The notes beneath the pieces were generated by a model, which did no database searches, was not told the DNA's origin, and saw nothing but the letters and a program-made list of their open reading frames with translations. From assembly GCF_000981385.1 (NCBI RefSeq), contig NZ_LATZ01000128.1, positions 62,001 through 126,000 of the forward strand: a DNA stretch of 64,000 nt, in the 5' to 3' direction. Origin of the DNA: Bacillus sp. SA1-12. Lineage in GTDB: Bacteria > Bacillota > Bacilli > Bacillales > Bacillaceae. Each line of letters starts with the position of its first letter. Position 1 is the stretch's first letter. Positions 35,210 through 43,669 of the stretch are shown here, one piece after another. The translations under genes were made by a program, and so were the position numbers.

Positions 35210-36406
35210 GTGAATAAATTTTCCGTTTTTTGTACACCGAAAACCATTTTATATGGACGTGATGCTTTTCGTCATGTCGGTGCAGTTGCAAAGCAACGGG
35301 GCCAAAAGGTCCTGATCGTTAGTGATAACGTAATGGATGGCCTTGGCCTTGTAGGTGACTGCATAGAGTATCTTCAAAAAGAAGGTGTGAATAGCGAGGT
35401 ATATTTAGGAGTACATTCTGAACCGACAGATCAGTATGTAGCTGAAGCTTTAGCACTTTTTAAAAAGGGTCAATGTGATGTAATTGTTTCCCTAGGTGGA
35501 GGAAGCTGCATAGATACCGCGAAGGCAGTGGCCGTTTTAGCGACAAATGGCGGATATATTGGTGACTATAGAGGAAACAAAAAAATGGCAGCTAACTCAC
35601 CGATTCCGCATATTGCAATACCTACAACTGCAGGAACCGGCTCAGAGGCAACTGATGTAACGGTTATTACCAACACTTCAAATGATGTCAAAATGATGAT
35701 CAAGCAACCTGCATTTATGCCGGATGCTGCGATTGTCGATCCATTATTAACAGTTTCATCGCCAATGAAAGTGACTGCAGCAACAGGAGTAGATGCTCTA
35801 AGTCATGCGGTAGAAGCCTATCTTTCAAGGCGCGCTCATCCAATGACAGATACGTTTGCTTTATCAGCGATGAAGCTTATCGTGGAAAATCTGCTTGCAG
35901 CCTATCAGGATGGGGAAAATCTTGATGCTCGTGAAGCAATGAGTTTAGGAGCATTACAAGCTGGAATTGCCTTTACAAATGCTTCCGTTTGCCTTGTGCA
36001 CGGAATGTCACGGCCAATTGGTGCACTCTTTCATGTGCCGCATGGATTCTCAAATGCGATGCTGTTACCCGCTGTATTAGAATTTAGTAAAGATTCATGT
36101 ATTGATCGTTTAGCCGATTTAGGCAGGATGTTTAAGCAAGACAGTGATGGTATGACAAATGAAGCTGCGGCTGAACTTGCTGTTGCTTCTGTTAAAAAGC
36201 TATGTTTGCAATTAAATATTCCCAATCTTAAAGGCTGGGGGATTAATCAATCGGCATTTGAAAGCGCTGTAGGAAAAATGGCAGCAGATGCTTTAGATAG
36301 CGGCAGCCCGGCAAATAACCCTAGAGTTCCCACTCAAGAGGAATTAGAAGAGCTTTACCATATTTGTTATAACTACCAATTTGCAAGTGAAGAAAAGGTA
36401 ATTTAA
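35210..36406 (+). CDS. Iron-containing alcohol dehydrogenase
   Basis: A type III metal-dependent dehydrogenase of about 398 residues that oxidises or reduces an alcohol/aldehyde pair with NAD(H). Landmarks are the NAD-binding VSLGGGSCIDTAKA, the PTTAGTGSEATDVTVI motif, and metal ligands in VDALSHAVEAYLS and GMSRPIGALFHVPHGFSNA. The GTG at 35210 has AGGAG 11 bases upstream; an in-frame GTG at 35198 lies within the ribosome site. It is the first gene of a sigma-54-driven unit with a CoA-acylating semialdehyde dehydrogenase, so the substrate may be a hydroxy acid or diol oxidised to a semialdehyde (inference). Confidence 0.92.
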   Translation: MNKFSVFCTPKTILYGRDAFRHVGAVAKQRGQKVLIVSDNVMDGLGLVGDCIEYLQKEGVNSEVYLGVHSEPTDQYVAEALALFKKGQCDVIVSLGGGSCIDTAKAVAVLATNGGYIGDYRGNKKMAANSPIPHIAIPTTAGTGSEATDVTVITNTSNDVKMMIKQPAFMPDAAIVDPLLTVSSPMKVTAATGVDALSHAVEAYLSRRAHPMTDTFALSAMKLIVENLLAAYQDGENLDAREAMSLGALQAGIAFTNASVCLVHGMSRPIGALFHVPHGFSNAMLLPAVLEFSKDSCIDRLADLGRMFKQDSDGMTNEAAAELAVASVKKLCLQLNIPNLKGWGINQSAFESAVGKMAADALDSGSPANNPRVPTQEELEELYHICYNYQFASEEKVI

Positions 36407-36589
36407 GGAATATCGAAATTTTGCATCAGAGGGATTGGATTCACTGCAGCATTATGGATATCTAGTCATTGCGATCAGATCGATCTGTGGGGAGACCCAT
36501 TAGCGCCCGATTGGCCAATCTTTCTGCTAATTGTAGTTTTGCTAAAAATCGTCTTATTTTTAGCCGTTATTCTTTATGCAATTTATTAA
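36407..36589 (+). other. Open frame for a small membrane protein, in frame after the dehydrogenase stop
   Basis: Sixty codons with no stop directly follow the TAA of the alcohol dehydrogenase, in the same frame. They encode a soluble stretch (IRGIGFTAALWISS...), a Pro/Trp turn (WGDPLAPDWP) and one strong membrane helix (IFLLIVVLLKIVLFLAVILY). There is no ATG, GTG or TTG in frame. It may be a small membrane protein gene that has lost its start, one with an unusual start, or a readthrough extension. Confidence 0.35.
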
Positions 36590-36638
36590 TGAATCTTAGA
36601 TTTTTTAACATACAGAATGTGAAGGGAGAAGGATAATT

Positions 36639-38096
36639 ATGACAACAACAACGAAAAAGGTGTTAGAAAACTATATTAATGGAGAATGGGTTGAAGCGAG
36701 AACAGATCAGTACCAAGTTGTACCTAATCCTGCAACAGGGGAAGAGTTAGCCAAGGTGGCACTGTCGACTAAGGCTGATGTAGTGGCTGGTGTAAATGCA
36801 GCAAAGGAAGCCTTTAAAACGTGGAGCAAGACTCCTGTGCCAAAGCGTGCCCGTATCCTTTTTAAATATCAGCAATTGCTAGTTGAAAATTGGGATGAAC
36901 TTGCTAGATTAATAACATTGGAAAATGGAAAAAGCTATAAAGAAGCGTATGGAGAGGTTCAACGAGGAATTGAATGTGTGGAATTTGCTGCTGGTGCACC
37001 TTCTTTGATGATGGGCAAACAACTTCCTGATATCGCAACAAATATTGAATCAGGCATGTACCGTTATCCAGTAGGTGTAATCGGAGGGATAACGCCATTT
37101 AACTTTCCAATGATGGTTCCATGCTGGATGTTTCCGCTTGCAATCGCTTTAGGTAATACATTTGTGTTAAAGCCTTCTGAGCGTACACCGTTATTAGCAA
37201 ACCGATTAGCTGAGTTATTTAAAGATGCAGGGCTGCCAGATGGTGTGTTTAATATCATTCATGGCGCACATGATGTTGTAAATGGCTTGCTTGATCATAA
37301 AGATGTTCCAGCTATCTCGTTTGTTGGCTCTCAGCCAGTTGCAGAATACATTTATAAAACAGCTTCATCAAATGGAAAACGTGTTCAAGCATTAGCTGGA
37401 GCAAAAAATCACTCAATTGTTATGCCAGATGCTGATTTAGACGCTGCCGTTAAGGAAATAATTGCTGCTGCTTATGGTTCTGCCGGTGAAAGATGTATGG
37501 CATGTTCGGTCGTTGTGGCTGTGGATGATGTTGCAGAGCCTCTCATTCAAAAGTTAAATAAAAGAGCTGATCAAATTAAAATTGGAAATGGCCTTGAAGA
37601 AGATGTGTTTTTAGGCCCAGTCATTCGCAAGGAGCATAAGCAAAGAACGGAGCACTATATTGAGCTTGGAATTGAAGAAGGGGCGACACTCATTCGAGAT
37701 GGGCGTCAGGATGAAGCTTACCAGGATGAAGGTTACTTTATCGGGCCCACTATATTTGATAACGTAAATCCATCAATGAAAATTTGGAAGGATGAAATTT
37801 TTGCACCAGTTCTATCGGTTGTTCGAGTGCAAAGCCTTGAGGAAGCAATTGAACTGACAAATCAATCTGATTTTGGTAACGGAGCATGCCTATTTACGCA
37901 AAGCGGCAGCAATGTCCGCTATTTTAGAGAGAATATTGAAGCAGGAATGCTTGGCGTCAACATCGGTGTACCAGCACCAATGGCCTTTTTCCCATTCTCA
38001 GGCTGGAAAAACTCCTTTTATGGAGACCTTCATGCTAACGGACCAGATGGAGTTGAATTTTATACAAGACGTAAAATGCTTACTTCACGTTGGTAA
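36639..38096 (+). CDS. mmsA: CoA-acylating methylmalonate-semialdehyde dehydrogenase
   Basis: A 485-residue aldehyde dehydrogenase of the MmsA/IolA type, which converts (methyl)malonate semialdehyde to propionyl- or acetyl-CoA with loss of CO2. Marks of this subgroup are [14 protein letters not shown] at the start, [18 protein letters not shown], the catalytic [14 protein letters not shown] (Cys about 285) and the C-terminal [20 protein letters not shown]. It lies 232 bases after the alcohol dehydrogenase and has no promoter I can see of its own, so both are probably transcribed from the sigma-54 promoter. Confidence 0.92.
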   Translation: MTTTTKKVLENYINGEWVEARTDQYQVVPNPATGEELAKVALSTKADVVAGVNAAKEAFKTWSKTPVPKRARILFKYQQLLVENWDELARLITLENGKSYKEAYGEVQRGIECVEFAAGAPSLMMGKQLPDIATNIESGMYRYPVGVIGGITPFNFPMMVPCWMFPLAIALGNTFVLKPSERTPLLANRLAELFKDAGLPDGVFNIIHGAHDVVNGLLDHKDVPAISFVGSQPVAEYIYKTASSNGKRVQALAGAKNHSIVMPDADLDAAVKEIIAAAYGSAGERCMACSVVVAVDDVAEPLIQKLNKRADQIKIGNGLEEDVFLGPVIRKEHKQRTEHYIELGIEEGATLIRDGRQDEAYQDEGYFIGPTIFDNVNPSMKIWKDEIFAPVLSVVRVQSLEEAIELTNQSDFGNGACLFTQSGSNVRYFRENIEAGMLGVNIGVPAPMAFFPFSGWKNSFYGDLHANGPDGVEFYTRRKMLTSRW

Positions 38097-38118
38097 CAGC
38101 ATAAAAGAGTTAAAGGGT

Positions 38119-38150
38119 AAAACACTCCAAGGTTGTCTTGGGGTGTTTTT
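38119..38150 (+). terminator. Terminator of the sigma-54 operon
   Basis: AACACTCCAAG and CTTGGGGTGTT pair around a short loop and are followed by TTTTTTCTT. Confidence 0.75.
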
Positions 38151-38243
38151 TCTTCACTTTTTTTTCGGTAATATTTTCAAAGTATTAAAAGAAAATGGTA
38201 TTCTTATGGGAAGGACGAGATTATAAAAGAAAAGGATGCATTT

Positions 38244-39467
38244 ATGAGAGATTTCAATTATTCAAAAAATAAAGATTTATACAGAAAGGCTATTCTCTTT
38301 TTTATTGTCTTAATGTTTTTAGGCTTAATTATTTCTTACCTTGATCCCGGTCAATATGAATGGGCATTCTATTTTCAATTTTTTCTAGTCATTGTATTAT
38401 CAGTCTTATTGTTCCTATATCCAAAAAAAGAAACAAATGGCATGAAGTTCCTCATCATTACTTTAACGACAATTTATTTTTATACACTGTTTATCATCTA
38501 CCCGCAAACTTCATCTACGATTATATTACTTGCCATTATACCTGGAGCTGTTATTTTATTTTTTCAACCAATGCTATTTTATCTATCATTATGCTTAAAT
38601 ATTATCTTCATGACGGTCATTTTTGGTTATGTCTTTTTTATTGATAAGGGGGACAATTATCCCTATTTATATCTGGATTTGATTGGGAACATGATTAATT
38701 TCCTCGGAAGCCAGGGACTATTATTTCTCATATTTTATTTTTCCCATACAAGAATGAAGCAATTACAGTTGTATTATGAACAAATCCAACAAGCTGAACG
38801 ATTAAAGACAACCGGACAGCTAGCTGCAGCTGTTGCCCATGAAATTAGAAATCCCATTACAGTTGTAAAAGGCTTCCTTCAACTTTATAAAGAGGATGAT
38901 TCAATAGATAAACAAAAAAAGGAGCATTTTTCTTTAATGTTAGATGAATTAAATGTTGCTGAAACGGTGATATCTGATTTTTTATCGATTGCAAAACCAA
39001 AAGGCAATATTGATTCAAGCACTGTAAATGTAAAAAATGCAATTTTAAGTGTGACCGATCTCATTCAGTCTTACGCATTGCTTCATAACATTTCGCTGAA
39101 AATCGATGTCCAGAATGAATACATCATTTCTTGCAGCTTGATGGAATTTAAACAATTAATGATTAACCTTTTAAAGAACGCAATCGAGGCCTCTCCGAAT
39201 GATGGCACGATCGATATCGAGGTAAAAGAAAAGAAGAAATTTATTGAGATACTTGTGATTGATTCAGGCTGTGGAATGACAAAGGAGCAATTATCAGCAA
39301 TTGGTACACCGTTTTACACATTAAAAAGCAAAGGGACAGGCTTGGGCCTTATGATATGCTTCAACATTGTACAAAAATATAATGGCAGTATCCAATTTCA
39401 AAGTGAAGAAGGCAAAGGAACGAAAGTATCCATTTGCCTTCCTTCTCAAAAGGCTGAAAGTCAATAG
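38244..39467 (+). CDS. Orphan sensor histidine kinase, sporulation-kinase-like
   Basis: A 407-residue kinase with six predicted membrane helices in residues 1-175 and no large extracellular loop. A HisKA domain (phosphoacceptor His199 in AVAHEIRNPITVVKGFLQL) and an HATPase domain follow (NLLKNAIEASPNDG, DSGCGMTKEQL, GTGLGLMICFNIV). The H-box sequence is the type found in the Spo0A phosphorelay kinases KinB to KinE. No response regulator is adjacent, consistent with feeding Spo0F, but that is inference. The SDR gene follows after 17 bases. Confidence 0.88.
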   Translation: MRDFNYSKNKDLYRKAILFFIVLMFLGLIISYLDPGQYEWAFYFQFFLVIVLSVLLFLYPKKETNGMKFLIITLTTIYFYTLFIIYPQTSSTIILLAIIPGAVILFFQPMLFYLSLCLNIIFMTVIFGYVFFIDKGDNYPYLYLDLIGNMINFLGSQGLLFLIFYFSHTRMKQLQLYYEQIQQAERLKTTGQLAAAVAHEIRNPITVVKGFLQLYKEDDSIDKQKKEHFSLMLDELNVAETVISDFLSIAKPKGNIDSSTVNVKNAILSVTDLIQSYALLHNISLKIDVQNEYIISCSLMEFKQLMINLLKNAIEASPNDGTIDIEVKEKKKFIEILVIDSGCGMTKEQLSAIGTPFYTLKSKGTGLGLMICFNIVQKYNGSIQFQSEEGKGTKVSICLPSQKAESQ

Positions 39468-39484
39468 CTAAAAGGAGAAGAAAG

Positions 39485-40324
39485 ATGGATAAACAAATTG
39501 CGGTTATAACAGGTGCTTCGAGCGGTTTTGGTTTTATGACATCGCTAGAATTAGCGAAATGCGGCTATTTTGTGATCGCAACGATGCGCAATATTGAAAA
39601 ATCTTCGCAATTGCTGAAACGCGCAGAAGAGCTTGGTGTATATGATTTGATTCATATACATGAATTAGATGTCACTTCCCAGGCTTCAATTAATCGTTGG
39701 AGAGATTTTATGAAAACCTTAGGAAGAATCGATGTGCTGATTAATAACGCAGGTTTTGCAGGTGCAGGCTTTGTTGAGGAGATTCCACTTGATGAATATA
39801 GAAAGCAGTTTGAAACGAATGTGTTTGGAGTTATGGCGGTAACAAAGGCTGTATTACCGATTATGAGAGAACAAAAAAAAGGTAGAATTATCAATATTAG
39901 CAGCATAAGCGGTCGTTTTGGCTTTCCCGGATTATCACCATATATTTCATCTAAACAAGCTTTGGAGGGATGGAGCGAGGCTTTGCGATTTGAAATGAAG
40001 CCTTTTCGTGTTGATGTTGTTTTGGTAGAGCCGGGATCTTTTCAAACAAGTATTTGGACATCGGGTAAACATGTAACAAAGAAATCTTTGGATGTGATGT
40101 CTCCATACTATGGAATGATGAAAAAACTTGAGGAACATATTGATAAAGGTGCGGACAAGTTTGGTGACCCATCTGAAGTGGCTAAATTAATTGTTAAGAT
40201 TGCACAAAAGAAACAGACAAGGATACGGTATATGGTTGGTAAAGGAGTAAAGACAGCTGTTTTTCTCAAAGCCATTCTCCCTTGGAAAGTTTGGGAGGGG
40301 ATTTTTTTACGGCAGCTAAAATAA
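39485..40324 (+). CDS. Short-chain dehydrogenase/reductase
   Basis: A 279-residue classical SDR. Cofactor-binding TGASSGFGF is at residues 10-18, NNAG at about 87, and the active site is Ser in INISSISGRFG with Tyr-x3-Lys in SPYISSKQALEG. The length and the C-terminal KAILPWKVWEGIFLRQLK resemble YusZ-like SDRs of Bacillus. The substrate is unknown. It lies 17 bases after the histidine kinase and is likely cotranscribed. Confidence 0.9.
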   Translation: MDKQIAVITGASSGFGFMTSLELAKCGYFVIATMRNIEKSSQLLKRAEELGVYDLIHIHELDVTSQASINRWRDFMKTLGRIDVLINNAGFAGAGFVEEIPLDEYRKQFETNVFGVMAVTKAVLPIMREQKKGRIINISSISGRFGFPGLSPYISSKQALEGWSEALRFEMKPFRVDVVLVEPGSFQTSIWTSGKHVTKKSLDVMSPYYGMMKKLEEHIDKGADKFGDPSEVAKLIVKIAQKKQTRIRYMVGKGVKTAVFLKAILPWKVWEGIFLRQLK

Positions 40325-40334
40325 GCTGTTTTTT
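40313..40334 (+). terminator. Short terminator overlapping the SDR stop codon
   Basis: CAGCT (40313-40317) and AGCTG (40324-40328) form a short stem around the TAA stop, followed by TTTTTT. Confidence 0.5.
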
Positions 40335-40949
40335 GTGTGTTTTTGTCGGATAGTAGGACTGCCGCTTTATTAGGAAGAGGCAGTCTCATGGAATAAATGA
40401 AAGAGGAGAGAAAATGGACAACCTCCGTCACAAGGTTTACCGCACTTTCAATTACAGTTGTACCTCTAAACAAATCGAAGATACGCCTTCAAAATCGGTA
40501 GTGATAGCCTTAACCAGCCACCTTTAGGGAATAAAGGGTTTTTCCCTCAGTATCCCAGCACTATTATCTTCGACCTCAATAATGCATGTATAACGATTCC
40601 TTTTCACTGAAATCATTAACTATCTACTTTTTGGCAGGGGATGCAAAGTATTTTAGATGAAATAACATTCCTTTCTTAAGTGGTCACTCACATACTAGTT
40701 AGGTCATTAGCACTGTTTTCAACCGTTAATTCGACATTCATATAAAATGTATTGGGTTGAATGATCAATTACTTCCCTTAAAAAACTATCTTCCTATATA
40801 TCCAGTTATTAGAATCGTGAATATTTTCTCTATTATTCACTTTTTTGTGAAATATATTGTTATCTTAATTTTTCGACAATTATTATTTCCATCGAGAAAA
40901 AATGAGTAAAAAGAGTGATATTTTAAGCTGGAAATGCAGCAAAACCTAA
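40335..40949. other. Long gap upstream of the partition cassette
   Basis: About 600 bases without a credible gene. It has an imperfect stem-loop (GGACTGCC...GGCAGTCT, about 40355-40387), a palindrome GTGAATA...TTATTCAC (40817-40840) and several short A/T-rich stretches. I see no promoter or remnant I can name. Confidence 0.5.
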
Positions 40950-41115
40950 TGTATACACAAATGTATACATGTAAACATAATGTAATCTTTTTGTATACAA
41001 TCATGTAAACGTGTGTACAAAGCTGTACGCATGTTGATTTAAAGGGATGTATACATAAATGTTTACATGTATACGGTTTTGAGTACGTGTATACGTTATT
41101 TGTATACATGTTTAC
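40950..41115. repeat. Heptamer repeat array, candidate parC centromere
   Basis: TGTATAC occurs at 40950, 40962, 40992, 41048, 41068, 41088 and 41101. Variants TGTAAAC, TGTTTAC, TGTGTAC and TGTACGC lie at 40970, 41003, 41012, 41024, 41060 and 41109. That is 13 copies in 166 bases, mostly 8 to 13 bases apart, in one orientation, with an inner GTATAC palindrome. The array ends 113 bases before a ParM-like gene, where actin-type partition systems keep both their centromere and their operator. Confidence 0.75.
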
Positions 41116-41228
41116 TAGATGAACACAACGAAAGTAATATTGACGCTTTTAGCTATAAGCTTTACCCTTAGATTAAACTGATGAACGTTCTTCTTGGACA
41201 TCATCATTTAATAGAAAGGAATGATTAG

Positions 41229-42413
41229 ATGAGCGTAACGCGTATTGCAGCAATTGATGTGGGAAATGATTGTGTAAAAGCATTATTTGGAAAATTAGAT
41301 TATAACTTGTACATACCAAACGTCATTGCAAGAGACACTGAAGACCGACCAGTTATTGGTATTGAAGAATTAAATGATAAGGATCCGCTAGATGGCATTC
41401 ATATTAGAGTTCACTCCCCTGCTTTAAAAGAAAATAATGTGATTTATCGTGTTGGGAATCTAGCCACGAAAAGTGATCATGCGAGTGAATTAGATCCTGG
41501 CAGCAGCAAATCTGAAGAGGACCAAACTCTAGTTATGTTATTTGCTTCATTAGCATTAGATGCAGTAAGAGAAGAAAATTCTACTCTTTATAAAAAGACA
41601 AATAATGTCATTGATGCGAATTACACGCTTGGAACAGGACTTCCCCTTCGTGAAGTAAAGGAAGGTAAGGATGTAGGCTATCGCTCACAATTACTAAGCT
41701 CTGTTCACCAAGTTGAATTTCTAGTCACACCAAAATACCAAGGACTAAAAGTAAATATAAGATTTGATGAGGTGAAGGTGTATCCAGAGGGATTTGCTGC
41801 CTATATTAATCTAGTAATGGATAATGACTTAAATATCATTAATCGTGATCTAATTGATAAAAGAATTCTTATTCAAGACATCGGAGGTTTATCAACTGAT
41901 ATTGCTGTCATCAAAAATCGCAATGTTGATGACGATAAGGCACAAGGTTTTAATCTTGGTGTTTCTGAATCTTTAGAAGCAATAAGAGAAGAAATTCGTT
42001 CCAAACATGGAGTTGAATTAGACAGCCGAAGAGATGTTGTTGAAATCATTACTCGAAAAAATGACCGAAACCATATTATGGTAAAAGGGAGCCGGACAAG
42101 CGTTCATGATATTACGGATCGTATTTTGCTAGAATTAGCGAAAAAGCAATATCGTCATTTACGCAATGTGTGGCAGAAAAACTCGCAAACAGAAATCTGC
42201 TACTTTGTTGGCGGCGGAGCAATGGTATTAAAAGACTATATCAAAATGTTAAATAATAGCTTGGATGGCTATAACATTGAATTCTTTGAAGATGAACAAG
42301 AGAGCATTTGGATGATGGCGAATGCATATTATAAATTAATCTCTGATTATGCTAGAAGAAATAATCTGAATACAAAGGGTAAAAAGGCAGAGAAACAAAC
42401 AGTAGAAAAATAG
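41229..42413 (+). CDS. parM: ParM/StbA-family actin-like ATPase
   Basis: A 394-residue protein of the actin/Hsp70 ATPase fold. Phosphate-1 loop is AAIDVGNDCVKALFG (residues 7-21), phosphate-2 is IQDIGGLSTDIAVI (about 214-227) and the adenosine motif is CYFVGGGAMVLKDY (about 323-336). This is the plasmid-type ParM group, not MreB. Such proteins form filaments that push DNA copies apart by binding a ParR-centromere complex. It starts behind AAAGGAATGATTAG, directly downstream of the repeat array, and is followed nine bases later by a ParR-like gene. Finding it amid ordinary chromosomal genes is unusual. Confidence 0.85.
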   Translation: MSVTRIAAIDVGNDCVKALFGKLDYNLYIPNVIARDTEDRPVIGIEELNDKDPLDGIHIRVHSPALKENNVIYRVGNLATKSDHASELDPGSSKSEEDQTLVMLFASLALDAVREENSTLYKKTNNVIDANYTLGTGLPLREVKEGKDVGYRSQLLSSVHQVEFLVTPKYQGLKVNIRFDEVKVYPEGFAAYINLVMDNDLNIINRDLIDKRILIQDIGGLSTDIAVIKNRNVDDDKAQGFNLGVSESLEAIREEIRSKHGVELDSRRDVVEIITRKNDRNHIMVKGSRTSVHDITDRILLELAKKQYRHLRNVWQKNSQTEICYFVGGGAMVLKDYIKMLNNSLDGYNIEFFEDEQESIWMMANAYYKLISDYARRNNLNTKGKKAEKQTVEK

Positions 42414-42422
42414 GGTGGTTTC

Positions 42423-43034
42423 ATGAATAAAAAGGGCTCGGCATCCATACAAAGGGGACAAGCAATTACTTTTCGCCTTCCCTCAGACACTCCTGATCAT
42501 CTTTTAAAGCAGATTCAGATGTTAAAAGATATAGAAAGACGTAACTTTTCTAGTAAAATAGCTGAGTTTGTTTTAGAAGGGGTTGGCGGCTCGCTGTCAA
42601 AGGATCGCGAGACAATAACACTACCTCTGCCGAAAAAACTAAGCAAAGACCAGCGGAACTGGTTAAAACACTCTCATTCAGAAGCGTTATTAGGCAGCAT
42701 TGTTTATCAGCTGTTAGCAGATCCAGTACGAGCGACATCGATCTTAGCATCACTGAACAGCAATGCGTTGGATATTGATGAGGCACTTTATTTGCAAGAA
42801 GTTGAACCAATTGAAATAAAAGATGATGACATTTCCACAGTCTCCTCAAACGAAATGGAAGAGCTGGAAGAGGAGACTGCCCTGCCTAAAGTAGATGATC
42901 TGGAATTGGATTTAATCAACTTCGATTGGGAGAAGGTTAGACAAGAGCAAGCCTCTGCAGAAGAAGAAGATCAAGACCAGCAAGAAGATATAGATGACCT
43001 TCTTGGAGGGTTTCTTGCTAATATGAATAAATAA
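42423..43034 (+). CDS. parR: ParR-like DNA-binding adaptor of the partition system
   Basis: A 203-residue protein. The N-terminal 50 residues (QAITFRLPSDTPDHLLKQIQ, then RRNFSSKIAEFVLEG) look like a ribbon-helix-helix DNA-binding domain: a basic strand and two helices. A second small domain follows (about 60-115), then a highly acidic tail (about 125-203, EELEEETALP, AEEEDQDQQEDIDDLLGGF). ParR adaptors bind the centromere with the N-terminus and the filament end with the C-terminus. The assignment rests mainly on position after parM and on this layout. Confidence 0.7.
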   Translation: MNKKGSASIQRGQAITFRLPSDTPDHLLKQIQMLKDIERRNFSSKIAEFVLEGVGGSLSKDRETITLPLPKKLSKDQRNWLKHSHSEALLGSIVYQLLADPVRATSILASLNSNALDIDEALYLQEVEPIEIKDDDISTVSSNEMEELEEETALPKVDDLELDLINFDWEKVRQEQASAEEEDQDQQEDIDDLLGGFLANMNK

Positions 43035-43098
43035 GAAACTGGTGCCTAATTAGAGCTTTTTAGCATAAGAAGAAACCTAAATGAATATATGTATGAGA

Positions 43099-43124
43099 GA
43101 TCATTTCCGGGGGAATGATTTTGT
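43099..43124 (+). terminator. Probable terminator of parMR
   Basis: ATCATTTCC and GGGAATGAT (43100-43119) form a hairpin followed by TTTTG, between parR and the bmr promoter. Confidence 0.5.
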
Positions 43125-43134
43125 TAAAAAGATA

Positions 43135-43164
43135 TTGACAACAATAATTTGAAAATCATACAAT
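43135..43164 (+). promoter_or_regulatory. Promoter of the bmr leader
   Basis: TTGACA (43135-43140) and TACAAT (43159-43164) are 18 bases apart. The leader ORF begins about 43 bases downstream. Confidence 0.8.
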
Positions 43165-43206
43165 GAAACAAGAATATAAATTTACAAGAAATGGAGGGTT
43201 ACAAAA

Positions 43207-43284
43207 ATGGAAAATGTAATGGGAAATAAAGCTTGCCAAATTTCATATTTTTTATGTGACCCGCAAAGGATTGTAAATCGGTAA
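43207..43284 (+). CDS. 25-residue leader peptide of the bmr attenuator
   Basis: A small ORF with a strong ribosome site (GGAGGGTTACAAAA) encodes MENVMGNKACQISYFL followed by CDPQRIVNR. It sits between the promoter and two terminators, ahead of an ABC multidrug exporter. In B. subtilis the short gene bmrB plays this role: drug-slowed ribosomes on the leader let transcription pass the terminator. The last third of the ORF contains the bases that can pair with terminator 1. Confidence 0.7.
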   Translation: MENVMGNKACQISYFLCDPQRIVNR

Positions 43285-43400
43285 TTCTTTTTAATGAGCA
43301 ATTTCTACTTGTCATTCATCGCAGGTCACTACTTTAGTGGCGTGCGTTTTTTATTGGCTTCTTTTAGGCATCGTGCGTTTACCGTACGGTGCCTTTTTGT
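43256..43400 (+). promoter_or_regulatory. Transcription attenuator: antiterminator and two terminators
   Basis: Terminator 1 is a 12-base stem (43320-43331 with 43335-43346) followed by TTTTTT. Terminator 2 is a 12-bp stem with two G-U pairs (43366-43377 with 43383-43394) and TTTTT. GTGACC (43256-43261) in the leader ORF can pair with GGTCAC (43324-43329), the 5' arm of terminator 1. A ribosome held early in the leader would leave that pairing free and block termination. Confidence 0.75.
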
Positions 43401-43469
43401 CTTTAAAGAAGGCAAATTCCGAGCGGTTAGCTCGTTTATATAGATATTTTTTTGAAGGGAGCTTTGAAA

Positions 43470-43523
43470 ATGGAAAAAGAGAAGATTAATCGCATTGATT
43501 TAGATTGGATGAAAGGTGGCTAA
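43470..43523 (+). CDS. Second small ORF in the bmr leader
   Basis: Seventeen codons (MEKEKINRIDLDWMKGG) behind a good ribosome site (GAAGGGAGCTTTGAAA), downstream of the two terminators and upstream of bmrC. It could be a second leader peptide or a small protein. It has no recognised relatives. Confidence 0.4.
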   Translation: MEKEKINRIDLDWMKGG

Positions 43524-43669
43524 CGGCCAAAAAATGAATTATTGTACTTAGTTTTGGTGTCTAGCTCAAGTGTACAGCAGCTAATGAACTTCACACTTAA
43601 TAGGTGAAGCGTCTATTCATACGTTGCTGGTGAAGGCACTTGTGCTTTTTAAAAGGGAGGGACCTTTCA

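Noticed and set aside
40108-40473. Minus-strand 121-codon frame after the SDR gene
   Set aside because: It lies mostly antisense to the SDR gene, with no ribosome site and no protein-like motifs.
40837-41109. Minus-strand 90-codon open frame over the heptamer array
   Set aside because: Its translation is a Tyr/Thr/Cys/Val-rich repeat that follows from the TGTATAC repeats; there is no ribosome site.
40950-41115. Heptamer array as a cluster of GntR operators
   Set aside because: GTATAC is shared with the GntR site, but the full ACTTGTATACAAGT palindrome does not occur here.
41229-43034. The window as part of a plasmid
   Set aside because: parMR aside, the window carries typical chromosomal genes and no replication initiator or mobilisation gene.
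43634-43669. A third terminator or a longer BmrC N-terminus starting at 43640
   Set aside because: GGCAC/GTGC makes only a weak stem with a tiny loop, and the TTG at 43640 lacks a ribosome site, while TTG at 43670 has one and matches BmrC.
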